Origin: SURF-43 sp964628985
Lineage (GTDB): Bacteria; Chloroflexota; Dehalococcoidia; UBA2979
Direction of reading: 5' to 3'
Assembly: GCA_964628985.1 (NCBI GenBank)
Contig: CAZVNJ010000042.1
Location: forward strand, 1 to 18,393
DNA: 18,393 nt
In this document: positions 6,733 through 13,415 of the stretch, in pieces
Layout of the letters: each line of letters opens with the position of its first letter
Numbering within the stretch: the first letter of the stretch is position 1
Notes under the pieces: model-generated
Database searches by the model: none
What the model saw: the letters and a program-made list of their open reading frames with translations, nothing else
What the model was told of the DNA's origin: nothing
Position numbers and translations under genes: made by a program

Positions 6733-7553
6733 CACCGGAAGAACGTGAGTCTCTGCTGGCGGCGCACGCCCTCGGCACGCTGAGCGAGCCGGACGCTCGA
6801 GACGCGGAGCGTCTGATGCGCCGTGACACGGCCGCTGCGGCCGAGTGGCGTGCCTACCGCGAGATCGCAGACCTCATCGCCCTCGGCGCCCCCCAGCGCC
6901 AGCCTGACCCCGCCCTGCGCGAGCGCGTCCTGGCCGCCGCCGATCGCCGGGGGCATCCGTGGCGTCGCACGTGGCGCGAGCGTTACATGCCGATGGCGAG
7001 CATGGCGGCGATCCTGGCCATCGTCACGTTCTGGGCTGTCCGCCTGCAGTCCGACGTGGGTGAGCTCCGTCGCCAGACGCGCGACCTGACCGCCGTGGTC
7101 GCGCAGGGCAATCCCGCCCAGGAGCGTGCCGTCAGTTCACTGGGTGTCCAACTGGAGTCGGTACGTCGTGACCAGCAGACGTTGATCGCCGTGCAGGCGG
7201 ACCCCCAAGTCCGGAAGGTGATCCTGGAGGAGACTCCATCCAGCCACGGCGCGGTCGGCCAGTACCTCTGGAGCGAGGCTGCCAACGCCGGCGTCGTCTC
7301 CCTCCACGGGCTCCCCCAACTGCCGATTGGCCAGCAGTACAAGGTCTGGCTGGAGGATCGGCTGTCCCGCCTGATCCTCGACTCCACCTTCATTCCGGAC
7401 GAACAGGGCAGTGTGCAGGTGGTGCTAGAGGCGAACCGCGTCGTCGAGCCGGTCCGCATCTACATCGTGGCCGGGCGCGCCGATGGCAAGGACGGCCCGG
7501 TCGTGCTGCAGGGGACGATCTGGCGCGACGAGCCGGTCAAGACCCCGCACTAG
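6729..7553 (+). CDS. RskA-type anti-sigma factor, no zinc-binding motif
   Basis: A 274-residue, single-pass membrane protein. The N-terminal helical part (ERESLLAAHALGTLSEPDARDAERLM, 5-30) is the sigma-binding domain in RskA-like factors. The HxxxCxxC zinc motif of ZAS anti-sigma factors is missing and no cysteine is present. A membrane segment lies at about 88-106 (PMASMAAILAIVTFWAVRL) and is followed by a short coiled-coil-like stretch (LQSDVGELRRQTRDL). The extracytoplasmic RskA C-terminal domain includes LPIGQQYKVWLEDRLSRL and VEPVRIYIVAGR. In Mycobacterium, RskA holds SigK at the membrane and is destroyed by regulated proteolysis. The same logic is inferred here. The GTG start overlaps the sigma stop by 4 nt. 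Confidence 0.88.
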   Translation: MTPEERESLLAAHALGTLSEPDARDAERLMRRDTAAAAEWRAYREIADLIALGAPQRQPDPALRERVLAAADRRGHPWRRTWRERYMPMASMAAILAIVTFWAVRLQSDVGELRRQTRDLTAVVAQGNPAQERAVSSLGVQLESVRRDQQTLIAVQADPQVRKVILEETPSSHGAVGQYLWSEAANAGVVSLHGLPQLPIGQQYKVWLEDRLSRLILDSTFIPDEQGSVQVVLEANRVVEPVRIYIVAGRADGKDGPVVLQGTIWRDEPVKTPH

Positions 7554-7583
7554 GTCCCGCCGGGCCTCGCGCTACGGTGCGGG
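7544..7583. terminator. Candidate bidirectional terminator hairpin between convergent genes
   Basis: CCCGCAC (7544-7550) pairs with GTGCGGG (7577-7583). The stem spans both stop codons of the convergent anti-sigma (7551-7553) and permease (7572-7574) genes. The 26-nt loop contains a smaller GGTCC/GGGCC pairing. The arms are GC-rich with no T-tract on either strand, so termination is plausible but not proven. Confidence 0.35.
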
Positions 7584-8756
7584 CGGGTCGTTCTCGGTCC
7601 GGTGGGGCCATCGCCAGCGGAATCCCTGTGAAGCCGGCTTTCTCTCGCGTTGCGCGATCTCGCCTCGAGTGACGGCCATCGATGCCTCGGCGGTCTGGCC
7701 CTGGAGGCGGCGGTCGATGTACCAGAAGAACTCCCGGACGATCGCCGCCAGCGGAATCACGATCACCAGGCCGGTGAAGCCGGCGACGGCACCACCGAGG
7801 GCCAGAAGGACAATGACCACGGCGGGGTGGATGTTCACGGCCTCGCCCTGGATTCGCGGCACGAGGAGATTGTTCTCCAGGAGTTGCACTGCGAGGTAGA
7901 CGAGTGCCACCGGGATCAGCAGGCCGGGCTCCGTCGCGGCGACGATCAGGAGCCCGGGGATCGCGCCAAACCAGGGGCCGATGATCGGGATCAGTTCGGT
8001 CACGCCCGCCCAGACACCGAGGCCGATGGACAGTTCGACTCCGAGCAGCGTCATCATCAGCCCGACCGCGGTCCCCACGATCAATCCGAGGAAGAGTTGC
8101 CCGCGGATGTACCGACCGAGGAGGTGGTCCGCGATGCGCAGCAAGTTCCGCGCATCGGCGCGCACTGACTCCGGGACCGCAGCGAGGAGCGATGGGATCG
8201 CCGTGGGGCGGTCCCGCATCACGTAGAACATCCAGAACGGCACAACGGCGAAGGCGAAGACCGTGGCGGCGGTTTGGGTCAGGATGCCGAGTGTGCGGCG
8301 GGCCGCCATCTCGCCCGCCTGGGCGAGCGCCGAGGCCGCGTCGTCCGCGTACGCGTTCAACTGCGTCTGGACCTCCGGAGGCACCCGCTCACGGTAGAGA
8401 CGGACCCACTCGTCGCCCTCCGTCCGCGCTTCACGCACCAGTTCAGGCAGACGGTCCACGAAGTGACTGACCTGCTCGGCGGCCACGGGGACGAGGAAGA
8501 ACCCCGCCGCGATGAGCGACCCGAAGAAGACGAGGTAGATCGCCGCGACGGAGGCTGCGCGGACGAGCTGCTGCCGGCGCGTCCCGATGCGCCCATCGAA
8601 CGCGCTGGTGAGACGGGTGACCACCGGTTCCAAGGAGTAGGCGATGACACCGCCCACGCCAAACGGAATAAGGGCCCCTCGAGCCCTCCAGACGAGGAGC
8701 AGGAAGAGCGCGCAAGTTGAGAGCCAGAGGACGAGACGCCAGCGGTTCGGTGTCAT
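7572..8756 (-). CDS. AI-2E family transporter (PerM/TqsA-like permease)
   Basis: A 394-residue membrane protein with the standard AI-2E family layout. Two N-terminal membrane segments come first (LVLWLSTCALFLLLVWRA; FGVGGVIAYSLEPVV), then a third, and then a long amphipathic cytoplasmic or extracellular region (about 95-175). A C-terminal helical bundle carries the family-typical LLENNLLVPRIQGEAVNIHPAVV stretch. The family includes the AI-2 exporter TqsA and sodium/proton antiporter-like members; the substrate here is unknown. The charged tail (RRWPH-like, ending NDPPAP) is probably cytoplasmic. The start is taken at ATG 8756 (MTPNRW); ATG 8774 six codons upstream is equally possible, and neither has a strong ribosome site. 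It is divergent from the Fur-family gene (66 bp apart). Confidence 0.88.
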   Translation of the reverse strand: MTPNRWRLVLWLSTCALFLLLVWRARGALIPFGVGGVIAYSLEPVVTRLTSAFDGRIGTRRQQLVRAASVAAIYLVFFGSLIAAGFFLVPVAAEQVSHFVDRLPELVREARTEGDEWVRLYRERVPPEVQTQLNAYADDAASALAQAGEMAARRTLGILTQTAATVFAFAVVPFWMFYVMRDRPTAIPSLLAAVPESVRADARNLLRIADHLLGRYIRGQLFLGLIVGTAVGLMMTLLGVELSIGLGVWAGVTELIPIIGPWFGAIPGLLIVAATEPGLLIPVALVYLAVQLLENNLLVPRIQGEAVNIHPAVVIVLLALGGAVAGFTGLVIVIPLAAIVREFFWYIDRRLQGQTAEASMAVTRGEIAQRERKPASQGFRWRWPHRTENDPPAP

Positions 8757-8810
8757 TCCGGCATTGTGCAGCATGCGCGCCACTGGCGGCTGTCGAAGGG
8801 CCCAACGCGC

Positions 8811-8816
8811 TACCAT
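8811..8816 (+). promoter_or_regulatory. Candidate -10 box for a leaderless transcript of the Fur-family gene
   Basis: TACCAT ends 6 nt before the ATG at 8823, which would place the transcription start on or next to the start codon. No Shine-Dalgarno sequence precedes this ATG. The -35 region is weak (a CTGTCG at 8790-8795 with short spacing). The call rests on position and the TAnnnT match only. Confidence 0.35.
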
Positions 8817-8822
8817 CGGTCC

Positions 8823-9272
8823 ATGAGCCGAGGCACCAGCACCGCTGAGCAGATCGAACACGCCATCGCCGGTGCAGGGCGGCGCCTGACCGGTCCGCGA
8901 CGGACCCTGGCGGAGGCGCTCCTCACCATGGGGGACCACTTCGGGGCGGAGGAACTGCTCCAGGCAGCCCCGGGCGTGGGGCGCGCGACGGTCTTCCGCA
9001 CGCTGCGGATGCTGCAAGATTCCGGCCTCGTCTGCCAGGTCGTGATGGACGACGGACGCACGGTGTACCGCCTGGGCGCGGAGGAGCACCATCACCACGT
9101 GGTCTGCTCAGAGTGCGGTGCCGTCGCCGACGTCGCTTCGACGCGGATCGAGAAAGCGCTCGGCGCCATCGCCGTCGAGACGGGATACGAGGTGGACGCC
9201 CACCGCCTCGAGTTGTACGGGCGCTGCCCGGACTGCCGTGCCCGCGGTACTGCCGGGGCCGCGTCCGCGTAG
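8823..9272 (+). CDS. Fur-family metal-dependent transcriptional regulator (Zur/Fur/Mur-like)
   Basis: A 149-residue protein with the Fur fold. The winged-helix DNA-binding domain includes RRLTGPRRTLAEALL (20-34) and the recognition helix GRATVFRTLRMLQDSGLV (53-70). The hinge and dimerisation domain contains the HHHHVVCSECG motif (H89-H92, C95, C98) and a second CPDC pair (C135, C138), which form the structural zinc site. Family members repress metal-uptake genes when loaded with Fe, Zn or Mn. The adjacent ABC transporter of the Mn/Zn/Fe type and a palindrome at its promoter suggest that this is its regulator; which metal is sensed cannot be read directly. ATG 8823 is chosen because the fold begins shortly after it and no ribosome site supports an upstream start. 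Confidence 0.9.
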   Translation: MSRGTSTAEQIEHAIAGAGRRLTGPRRTLAEALLTMGDHFGAEELLQAAPGVGRATVFRTLRMLQDSGLVCQVVMDDGRTVYRLGAEEHHHHVVCSECGAVADVASTRIEKALGAIAVETGYEVDAHRLELYGRCPDCRARGTAGAASA

Positions 9273-9278
9273 GACCTC

Positions 9279-9307
9279 TTGTCGCGCCGAGTAGCGGGGA
9301 CTACGCT
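9279..9307 (+). promoter_or_regulatory. Promoter candidate for the metal ABC transporter operon
   Basis: TTGTCG (9279-9284) and TACGCT (9302-9307) form -35 and -10 boxes with the ideal 17-bp spacer, directly after the Fur-family stop codon. The predicted start point, about 9314, falls within the palindrome at 9312-9330. The ATPase gene starts at 9353 with a GGAGG site. Confidence 0.55.
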
Positions 9308-9311
9308 CCTA

Positions 9312-9330
9312 GTTGAGACATAGGCTCAAC
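9312..9330. promoter_or_regulatory. Candidate Fur-family operator (19-bp palindrome)
   Basis: The sequence GTTGAGACATAGGCTCAAC has dyad symmetry about T9321: seven of nine pairs match (GTTGAG/CTCAAC plus one C-G pair). It lies immediately downstream of the predicted -10 box, over the expected transcription start. Size and symmetry resemble operators of Fur-family repressors. The gene just upstream encodes such a repressor. Confidence 0.5.
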
Positions 9331-9352
9331 ACGAGGCGGCGGAGGCCCCCCG

Positions 9353-10207
9353 ATGGCGCTCGACAGCCCGCATATCCCGGCCCGCGAGCCACTCGTGGAG
9401 CACCACCATGGTGTCAACGCCCTCGAGGTGCGCCATGTCACCGCGGGCTACGCCGGAATGCCACCTGCCATCGAAGATGTCTCGTTGCGGGTGCCGGCGG
9501 GGGAGATCGTCGGCCTGATCGGTCCGAACGGTGCCGGTAAGTCCACCCTGTTCAAGGCGATCCTCGGGCTGGTGACCCCCGCGGCAGGGGATGTGCTTGC
9601 GTTTGGGAAACCAGTACGCGAGGCACGGACGGAGATCGCGTATATGCCGCAAGTGGAAGAGGTGGACTGGGCGTTCCCGGTCTCCGTCCTCGATGTGGTG
9701 CTCATGGGCCGGTACCGCGGCCCCCGGCCGTTTGTTGGCTGGTCTCGGGCCGACCGCGAGGCCTCGATGTCCGCGCTGGAGCGTGTGCGCCTGGCGCCGT
9801 TCGCCGGACGGCAGGTGGGCCAGTTGTCAGGGGGACAGCGGCGTCGCGTCCTGATGGCGCGTGCGATCTCCCGCGGTGCCAGGCTGCTGTTGTTGGACGA
9901 ACCGTTCGCCGGCCTCGACGCCGCGGTCCAGCATGATCTGCTGGCGATCCTGGATGACCTGGCGGGCGAGGGCCGGAGCATCCTGCTGGCGACACACGAC
10001 CTCTCCTGCGTGGCGAACTCCTGCGACGAGGCCTGCTGCCTGAACAAGCGAGTGATCGCGTCCGGCCTCCCCGCCGAGGTCCTGACCGAGTCGATCCTCA
10101 CAGCCACCTTCGAGCGGCATCTGCTGTCCATCCCACAGGCGGCCGGCGTGGTGGGCGGGGTCTCGCTGGTGGACGATCACGCGCACGAACCGCGAGGTCT
10201 CCGATGA
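9353..10207 (+). CDS. Metal ABC transporter ATP-binding protein (ZnuC/MntB-like)
   Basis: A 284-residue ATPase. Walker A is GPNGAGKST (57-65), the Q-loop is YMPQ (97-100), the signature is LSGGQ (158-162), Walker B is LLLLDEP (178-184), and the switch histidine is H215. The segment VEEVDWAFPVSVLDVVLMGRY (101-121) is typical of ATPases of Mn/Zn/Fe (cluster 9) importers. It has histidine-rich ends, EHHHG near residue 16 and DDHAHEP at 274-280, which may bind metal. It powers uptake of a divalent metal through the permease encoded next. The start has GGAGG at 9341-9345, and the stop overlaps the permease start (ATGA). Metal specificity (Zn, Mn or Fe) is not resolved. Confidence 0.9.
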   Translation: MALDSPHIPAREPLVEHHHGVNALEVRHVTAGYAGMPPAIEDVSLRVPAGEIVGLIGPNGAGKSTLFKAILGLVTPAAGDVLAFGKPVREARTEIAYMPQVEEVDWAFPVSVLDVVLMGRYRGPRPFVGWSRADREASMSALERVRLAPFAGRQVGQLSGGQRRRVLMARAISRGARLLLLDEPFAGLDAAVQHDLLAILDDLAGEGRSILLATHDLSCVANSCDEACCLNKRVIASGLPAEVLTESILTATFERHLLSIPQAAGVVGGVSLVDDHAHEPRGLR

Positions 10208-11067
10208 TCGACTGGCTGTTGGACCCTTATCAGTACGAGTTCATGCGGCGCGCGCTCCTCGTGCTGGCGGTGAGCAGTGTGGTGATGGGCGTGGTGGGGG
10301 CGTTCGTCGTACATAAGGGGTTGGCGTTCTCCGGCGACGCACTGGCTCATGCGACGCTTGCCGGTGTCGCCGTCGCGTTCGTGTCCGGGGCCAGCGTTGG
10401 GCTGGGTGCGCTCGTGGCGGCAGTGGTGACGGCATTGGGGATCGGCTGGACGCGAGAGCGTGCCCGGGTCTCCGCGGACACCGCGATTGGAATCGTGTTC
10501 GTGGCCATGTTCTCGCTGGGCGTCCTGATCCTCTCGAGCCGCCAGTCGAACACGCCGGACCTCATGTCGTTCATCTTCGGGAGCATCCTGGGCGTCTCCG
10601 ACAGCGATGTCCTGGGGTCGGTGGTGCTTGCATTCGCACTGCTGCTCTTCGTGGGCGCCTTCTACCGAGAGCTGCTTGTAGTGGCCTACGACCCGGCGAT
10701 GGCCGCGACGACGGGTGTCCCGGCCCGGCTCTTCCAGTACGCGACGCTCATCATGGTGGCAGTCGCCGTGGTGGTGGCACTCAAGGCAATCGGTATCGTC
10801 CTCGTCAATGCGATGTTGCTGATCCCGGTATCCACAGCAGCGCTGTTTCTTCGCCGGCTTCCGTCGATCATGGTTGCGGGTTCGCTCGTCGCGCTGGCGT
10901 GCTCGGTTGTCGGGCTCCATGTCTCGTATTACGCGGGGGTCGCCACGAGCCCGGCGATCGTCTTAGTCGCCTGTGGCTTCTTCCTGGCGGGATTGGCGAT
11001 CGCCTCGCGCCGTGGCGTCCGTCGAGGGCCGTCTGAGGCCGCGACCGTCGCCGGGGTGGCCTCGTGA
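10204..11067 (+). CDS. Metal ABC transporter permease, ABC-3 family (ZnuB/MntC-like)
   Basis: A 287-residue membrane protein with about eight to nine hydrophobic segments. It carries the ABC-3 landmarks: GAFVVHKGLAFSGDALAHATLAG (about 32-54), DTAIGIVFVAMFSLGVLIL, YDPAMAATTGVPARLFQY, and the late KAIGIVLVNAMLLIPVSTA segment. These are characteristic of permeases of Zn/Mn/Fe importers. It forms the membrane channel for the preceding ATPase, whose stop it overlaps by 4 nt. No gene for the periplasmic or lipoprotein solute-binding subunit is in the window. Its own stop overlaps the start of a thioesterase gene (GTGA), which makes that gene part of the transcript. Confidence 0.9.
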   Translation: MIDWLLDPYQYEFMRRALLVLAVSSVVMGVVGAFVVHKGLAFSGDALAHATLAGVAVAFVSGASVGLGALVAAVVTALGIGWTRERARVSADTAIGIVFVAMFSLGVLILSSRQSNTPDLMSFIFGSILGVSDSDVLGSVVLAFALLLFVGAFYRELLVVAYDPAMAATTGVPARLFQYATLIMVAVAVVVALKAIGIVLVNAMLLIPVSTAALFLRRLPSIMVAGSLVALACSVVGLHVSYYAGVATSPAIVLVACGFFLAGLAIASRRGVRRGPSEAATVAGVAS

Positions 11068-11489
11068 CCCTGGAAGACGGTGCAGTTCAGAAGGACTGGG
11101 TGGCGATTGCCCGTTCCTATATCTCGCCGGTGTACGACATCCTCGGCTTCACTATTACCGACGGTGGCGAGGGGTGGGTGGAATGCACGCTGGTGATCCG
11201 AGATCACCTGATCAACGCAGATGGGGCCCTGCACGGTGGTGTATGGGTCGTCGTCTCGGACTCCGCTCAGGGCGGGGCAGTACGCACGATGCTCGAAGCC
11301 GGTGAGCGGACCGCGACGGTGCAGGCTGATTTCCGCTGGCTCCGTCGACTGGACGGAGACCGCCTGCGCTGTGTTGGACGCGTGGTCCGGCGGACGCGCC
11401 AGGTCTGGCATACCAGCGTGGAATGCTTTGACGCCGCGGGAAACCTCGTGGGCACGGGGACCTCGACATTCGTGGTGGTGGCGCGGTAG
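11064..11489 (+). CDS. Hotdog-fold thioesterase, PaaI-like
   Basis: A 141-residue single hotdog domain. INADGALHGGVWVVVSDSAQGGA (50-72) is the PaaI-type active-site block: HGG after a short loop, with D66 as the likely catalytic or water-binding acid on the following helix. Later strands ATVQADFRWLRRL and GRVVRRTRQVWHTSVECFDAAGNLVGTGTSTFVV complete the fold. Members hydrolyse acyl- or aryl-CoA thioesters; the substrate is unknown. The GTG start overlaps the metal permease stop by 4 nt, so it is translated from the metal-uptake transcript. A functional link is not obvious. The alternative is simple read-through packing. Confidence 0.85.
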   Translation: MTLEDGAVQKDWVAIARSYISPVYDILGFTITDGGEGWVECTLVIRDHLINADGALHGGVWVVVSDSAQGGAVRTMLEAGERTATVQADFRWLRRLDGDRLRCVGRVVRRTRQVWHTSVECFDAAGNLVGTGTSTFVVVAR

Positions 11490-11514
11490 ACGCCGAGGGG
11501 CCACCGTGCACTGA

Positions 11515-11544
11515 TTGAGCAGGAAGCCGCCGTCCGGCTATGGT
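11515..11544 (+). promoter_or_regulatory. Promoter candidate for the GltD-like gene
   Basis: TTGAGC (11515-11520) and TATGGT (11539-11544) fit -35 and -10 boxes with an 18-bp spacer, about 26 bp after the thioesterase stop. The predicted start point, about 11551, leaves a leader of roughly 33 nt before ATG 11584. Confidence 0.5.
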
Positions 11545-11583
11545 GACGGTGCAGCGCTCCCCGCGCGCACGAAGGGCCCGGCG

Positions 11584-13095
11584 ATGGCCGACGACCCAGC
11601 CCCCCGTCCCGAGCGCGAGCGTCCCGATCCGAAGCAGGTGGATCGCAAGGCACGCCTGCAGATCCCGGCAACCCGCCCGCTGAAGCAGGACCCGCTCGAG
11701 CGCGTCCGCAACTGGGAGGAAGTCTCGTTCCTCTTCGACCCGGCTGCTGCCATGGTTGAGGCGAACCGGTGCATCCAGTGCCCGGCCGCCCCGTGCACCA
11801 AGGCGTGCCCAGTCCATAACGACATCCCCGGGTCTTTCTGGCTCCTGGAACGTGGCGACTTCGATGGCGCGGCCGAGGTCTTCCGCGAGACGAGCGAGTT
11901 GCCGGAGATGTGCGGTCGGCTCTGTCCGCAGGAGCGGCTGTGCGAGGGGCACTGCGTCGTTGGGAAGAACGCACTACCGGTCGCAATCGGAAAACTCGAG
12001 ACGTTCGTGACGGAGTGGCAGCGGGCGAACGGCGGGCCGCGGAAGCCGCAGCCGGTCCCCAGCACGGGCCGTCGGGTGGCCGTTGTCGGCACCGGGCCGG
12101 CGGGGATCGCTGTGGCGGAGCGCCTGGCGCGGGCGGGGCATGCGGTCGTCATGTACGAGGCGTGGCCTGAGCCGGGCGGCGTGCTGCGATACGGCATCCC
12201 GGATTTCAAGCAGAACAAGCCGGCAGTGGACCGGAAGTTCGATGACCTGCGCGCTCTGGGCATCGAGGTGGTCACTGGGACGCAAGTGGGCAAGCAGATC
12301 TCCTGGGCCACCGTCCGCGCGGGAGTTGACGCAGTCTTCCTGGGGATCGGCGCCTCGGAGGGGGCTCGGCTCGGCATCCCGGGCGAAGACGCAGCGGGTG
12401 TGATCACGGCCACGGAGTTCCTCGTGCGCGCCAACCTGCCACCCCAGCATCTGCCGCAGTCTCTGCGCCTGCCGCTCGGGCAGCCGGAGCGCGTGGTGGT
12501 GGTGGGCGGCGGTGATACCTCCATGGACTGCGTGCGCTCGGCCCGGCGGCTGGGGGCATCAGAGGTCACGCTCATCTATCGCCGCACCGAGGCGGAGATG
12601 CAGGGGCGGATCGAGGAGCGCACGCATGCGCGGGAAGAGGGCGTCCGATTCGAGTACCTTGCGGCGCCGGTGGAGGTGCTGCGCGATGCCTCGGACCGCG
12701 TAACGGGCCTGCGTTGCCAGCGCATGGAACTCGGTGAGCCGGACGACACCGGGCGCCGGCGCCCGCAGGCGGTACCCGGCTCCGAGTTCGATATCACCGC
12801 GGAGCTGCTCGTGACGGCGATCGGGTACAACGTGGAGCCGGAATGGGGCGAGATCCTGCCTAACCTCGTGCGGGATCGCTGGGGCCGCTTCGTGGCCGAC
12901 CCGGAAACGCTGGCGACGAATCTGCCGGCGGTGTTCGCGGGAGGCGATGCGGTCAACGGCGCCGACCTGGTGGTGACTGCCCTGGCGGACGGCCACCGGG
13001 CGGCGGCGGCCATCGACTCGTACCTTCGAAGCCTCGACACCGTGCCGACCTCTCCGACCGGCCGACTGATCGGCGACTCCTCGCTTCTCGGGTAG
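11584..13095 (+). CDS. GltD-like NAD(P)-dependent oxidoreductase (glutamate synthase small-subunit family)
   Basis: A 503-residue flavoprotein. The N-terminal domain has two cysteine clusters, C63-C66-C71-C75 (CIQCPAAPCTKACPVHNDIP) and C110-C114-C120-C124 (MCGRLCPQERLCEGHC), which carry two 4Fe-4S clusters in GltD-type proteins. An FAD Rossmann motif follows (VAVVGTGPAGIAVAE, 165-179). An NAD(P)H motif is at 304-315 (VVVVGGGDTSMD), and the C-terminal FAD contact is VFAGGDAVNGADLVVTALADGHRAA. In glutamate synthase this subunit passes NADPH electrons to the large subunit. Related subunits serve sulfide dehydrogenase and NfnL-type complexes. No large-subunit gene (gltB) is visible here, so the partner is open. 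ATG 11584 has a modest GAAGGG site upstream, and a promoter candidate precedes it. Confidence 0.88.
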   Translation: MADDPAPRPERERPDPKQVDRKARLQIPATRPLKQDPLERVRNWEEVSFLFDPAAAMVEANRCIQCPAAPCTKACPVHNDIPGSFWLLERGDFDGAAEVFRETSELPEMCGRLCPQERLCEGHCVVGKNALPVAIGKLETFVTEWQRANGGPRKPQPVPSTGRRVAVVGTGPAGIAVAERLARAGHAVVMYEAWPEPGGVLRYGIPDFKQNKPAVDRKFDDLRALGIEVVTGTQVGKQISWATVRAGVDAVFLGIGASEGARLGIPGEDAAGVITATEFLVRANLPPQHLPQSLRLPLGQPERVVVVGGGDTSMDCVRSARRLGASEVTLIYRRTEAEMQGRIEERTHAREEGVRFEYLAAPVEVLRDASDRVTGLRCQRMELGEPDDTGRRRPQAVPGSEFDITAELLVTAIGYNVEPEWGEILPNLVRDRWGRFVADPETLATNLPAVFAGGDAVNGADLVVTALADGHRAAAAIDSYLRSLDTVPTSPTGRLIGDSSLLG

Positions 13096-13278
13096 GCGTG
13101 CTCCGGGATTCGCATACGGAGAGGTGCTCCGTCCGCTACCACTGCGACGGGTGGATGCAGGGGACGACTGTGCGGCCGCCCATCCATGCTCGGCGAGTCT
13201 GGGGGCGTCCAAGAAGTAAGAGAGGCTCGAGCACGCCTCGTTGGCTGGGACGAACTGCGGGGGGCCTAGCGGTACCGG

Positions 13279-13322
13279 GTCTGGACTGCCGGCGTGATGG
13301 CAACCGATCCGGCGCCCCAGAC
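13279..13322 (+). ncRNA. Candidate structured RNA element (two stacked stems)
   Basis: GTCTGG (13279-13284) pairs with CCAGAC (13317-13322). Inside it GCCGG (13288-13292) pairs with CCGGC (13309-13313). The two stems are separated by a symmetric 3x3 internal loop and capped by a 16-nt loop. It sits 35 nt before the terminator-like hairpin. It does not match any riboswitch class that I can recognise. In GC-rich DNA such pairings can arise by chance, so this is tentative. Confidence 0.3.
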
Positions 13323-13357
13323 GATGGCGTCCAAGAGGCGCGCCCGGCTCCGATGTG

Positions 13358-13385
13358 GAGGGGCCGGGTGGAAACCCGGCCCCTC
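13358..13385 (+). terminator. Perfect terminator-like hairpin 30 bp upstream of the HxlR gene
   Basis: GAGGGGCCGGGT (13358-13369) and ACCCGGCCCCTC (13374-13385) form a perfect 12-bp stem with a GGAA tetraloop. The trailing CTGCGTT resembles the TTGCGTGT after the hairpin at 210-236. It lies 262 nt after the GltD-like stop, so it may end that transcript or a small RNA. Its closeness to the next gene (ATG 13416) leaves almost no room for a promoter after it, which raises the possibility of an attenuator. Confidence 0.7.
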
Positions 13386-13415
13386 CTGCGTTAGCGTGAG
13401 GGGACGGAGGCGGCC

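Larger units (their letters stand above)
13096..13415 (+). other. 320-bp structured non-coding interval before the HxlR operon
   Basis: I find no convincing gene here. Short open frames lack ribosome sites and recognisable protein features. The interval contains a weak gaggc/gcctc hairpin (13222-13239), two 13-mers GGCGTCCAAGAAG (13204-13216) and GGCGTCCAAGAGG (13326-13338) that differ at one position, a two-part hairpin at 13279-13322, and a perfect 12-bp terminator-like hairpin at 13358-13385. It could be the 3' region of the GltD-like transcript, a small RNA ending at the terminator, or a regulatory leader for the HxlR operon. I see no tRNA features. Confidence 0.5.

Noticed and set aside
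13098..13394. Short plus-strand open frame in the intergenic region
   Set aside because: It has no ribosome site, Arg/Gly/Pro-rich shadow-like composition, and it runs through the terminator-like hairpin.
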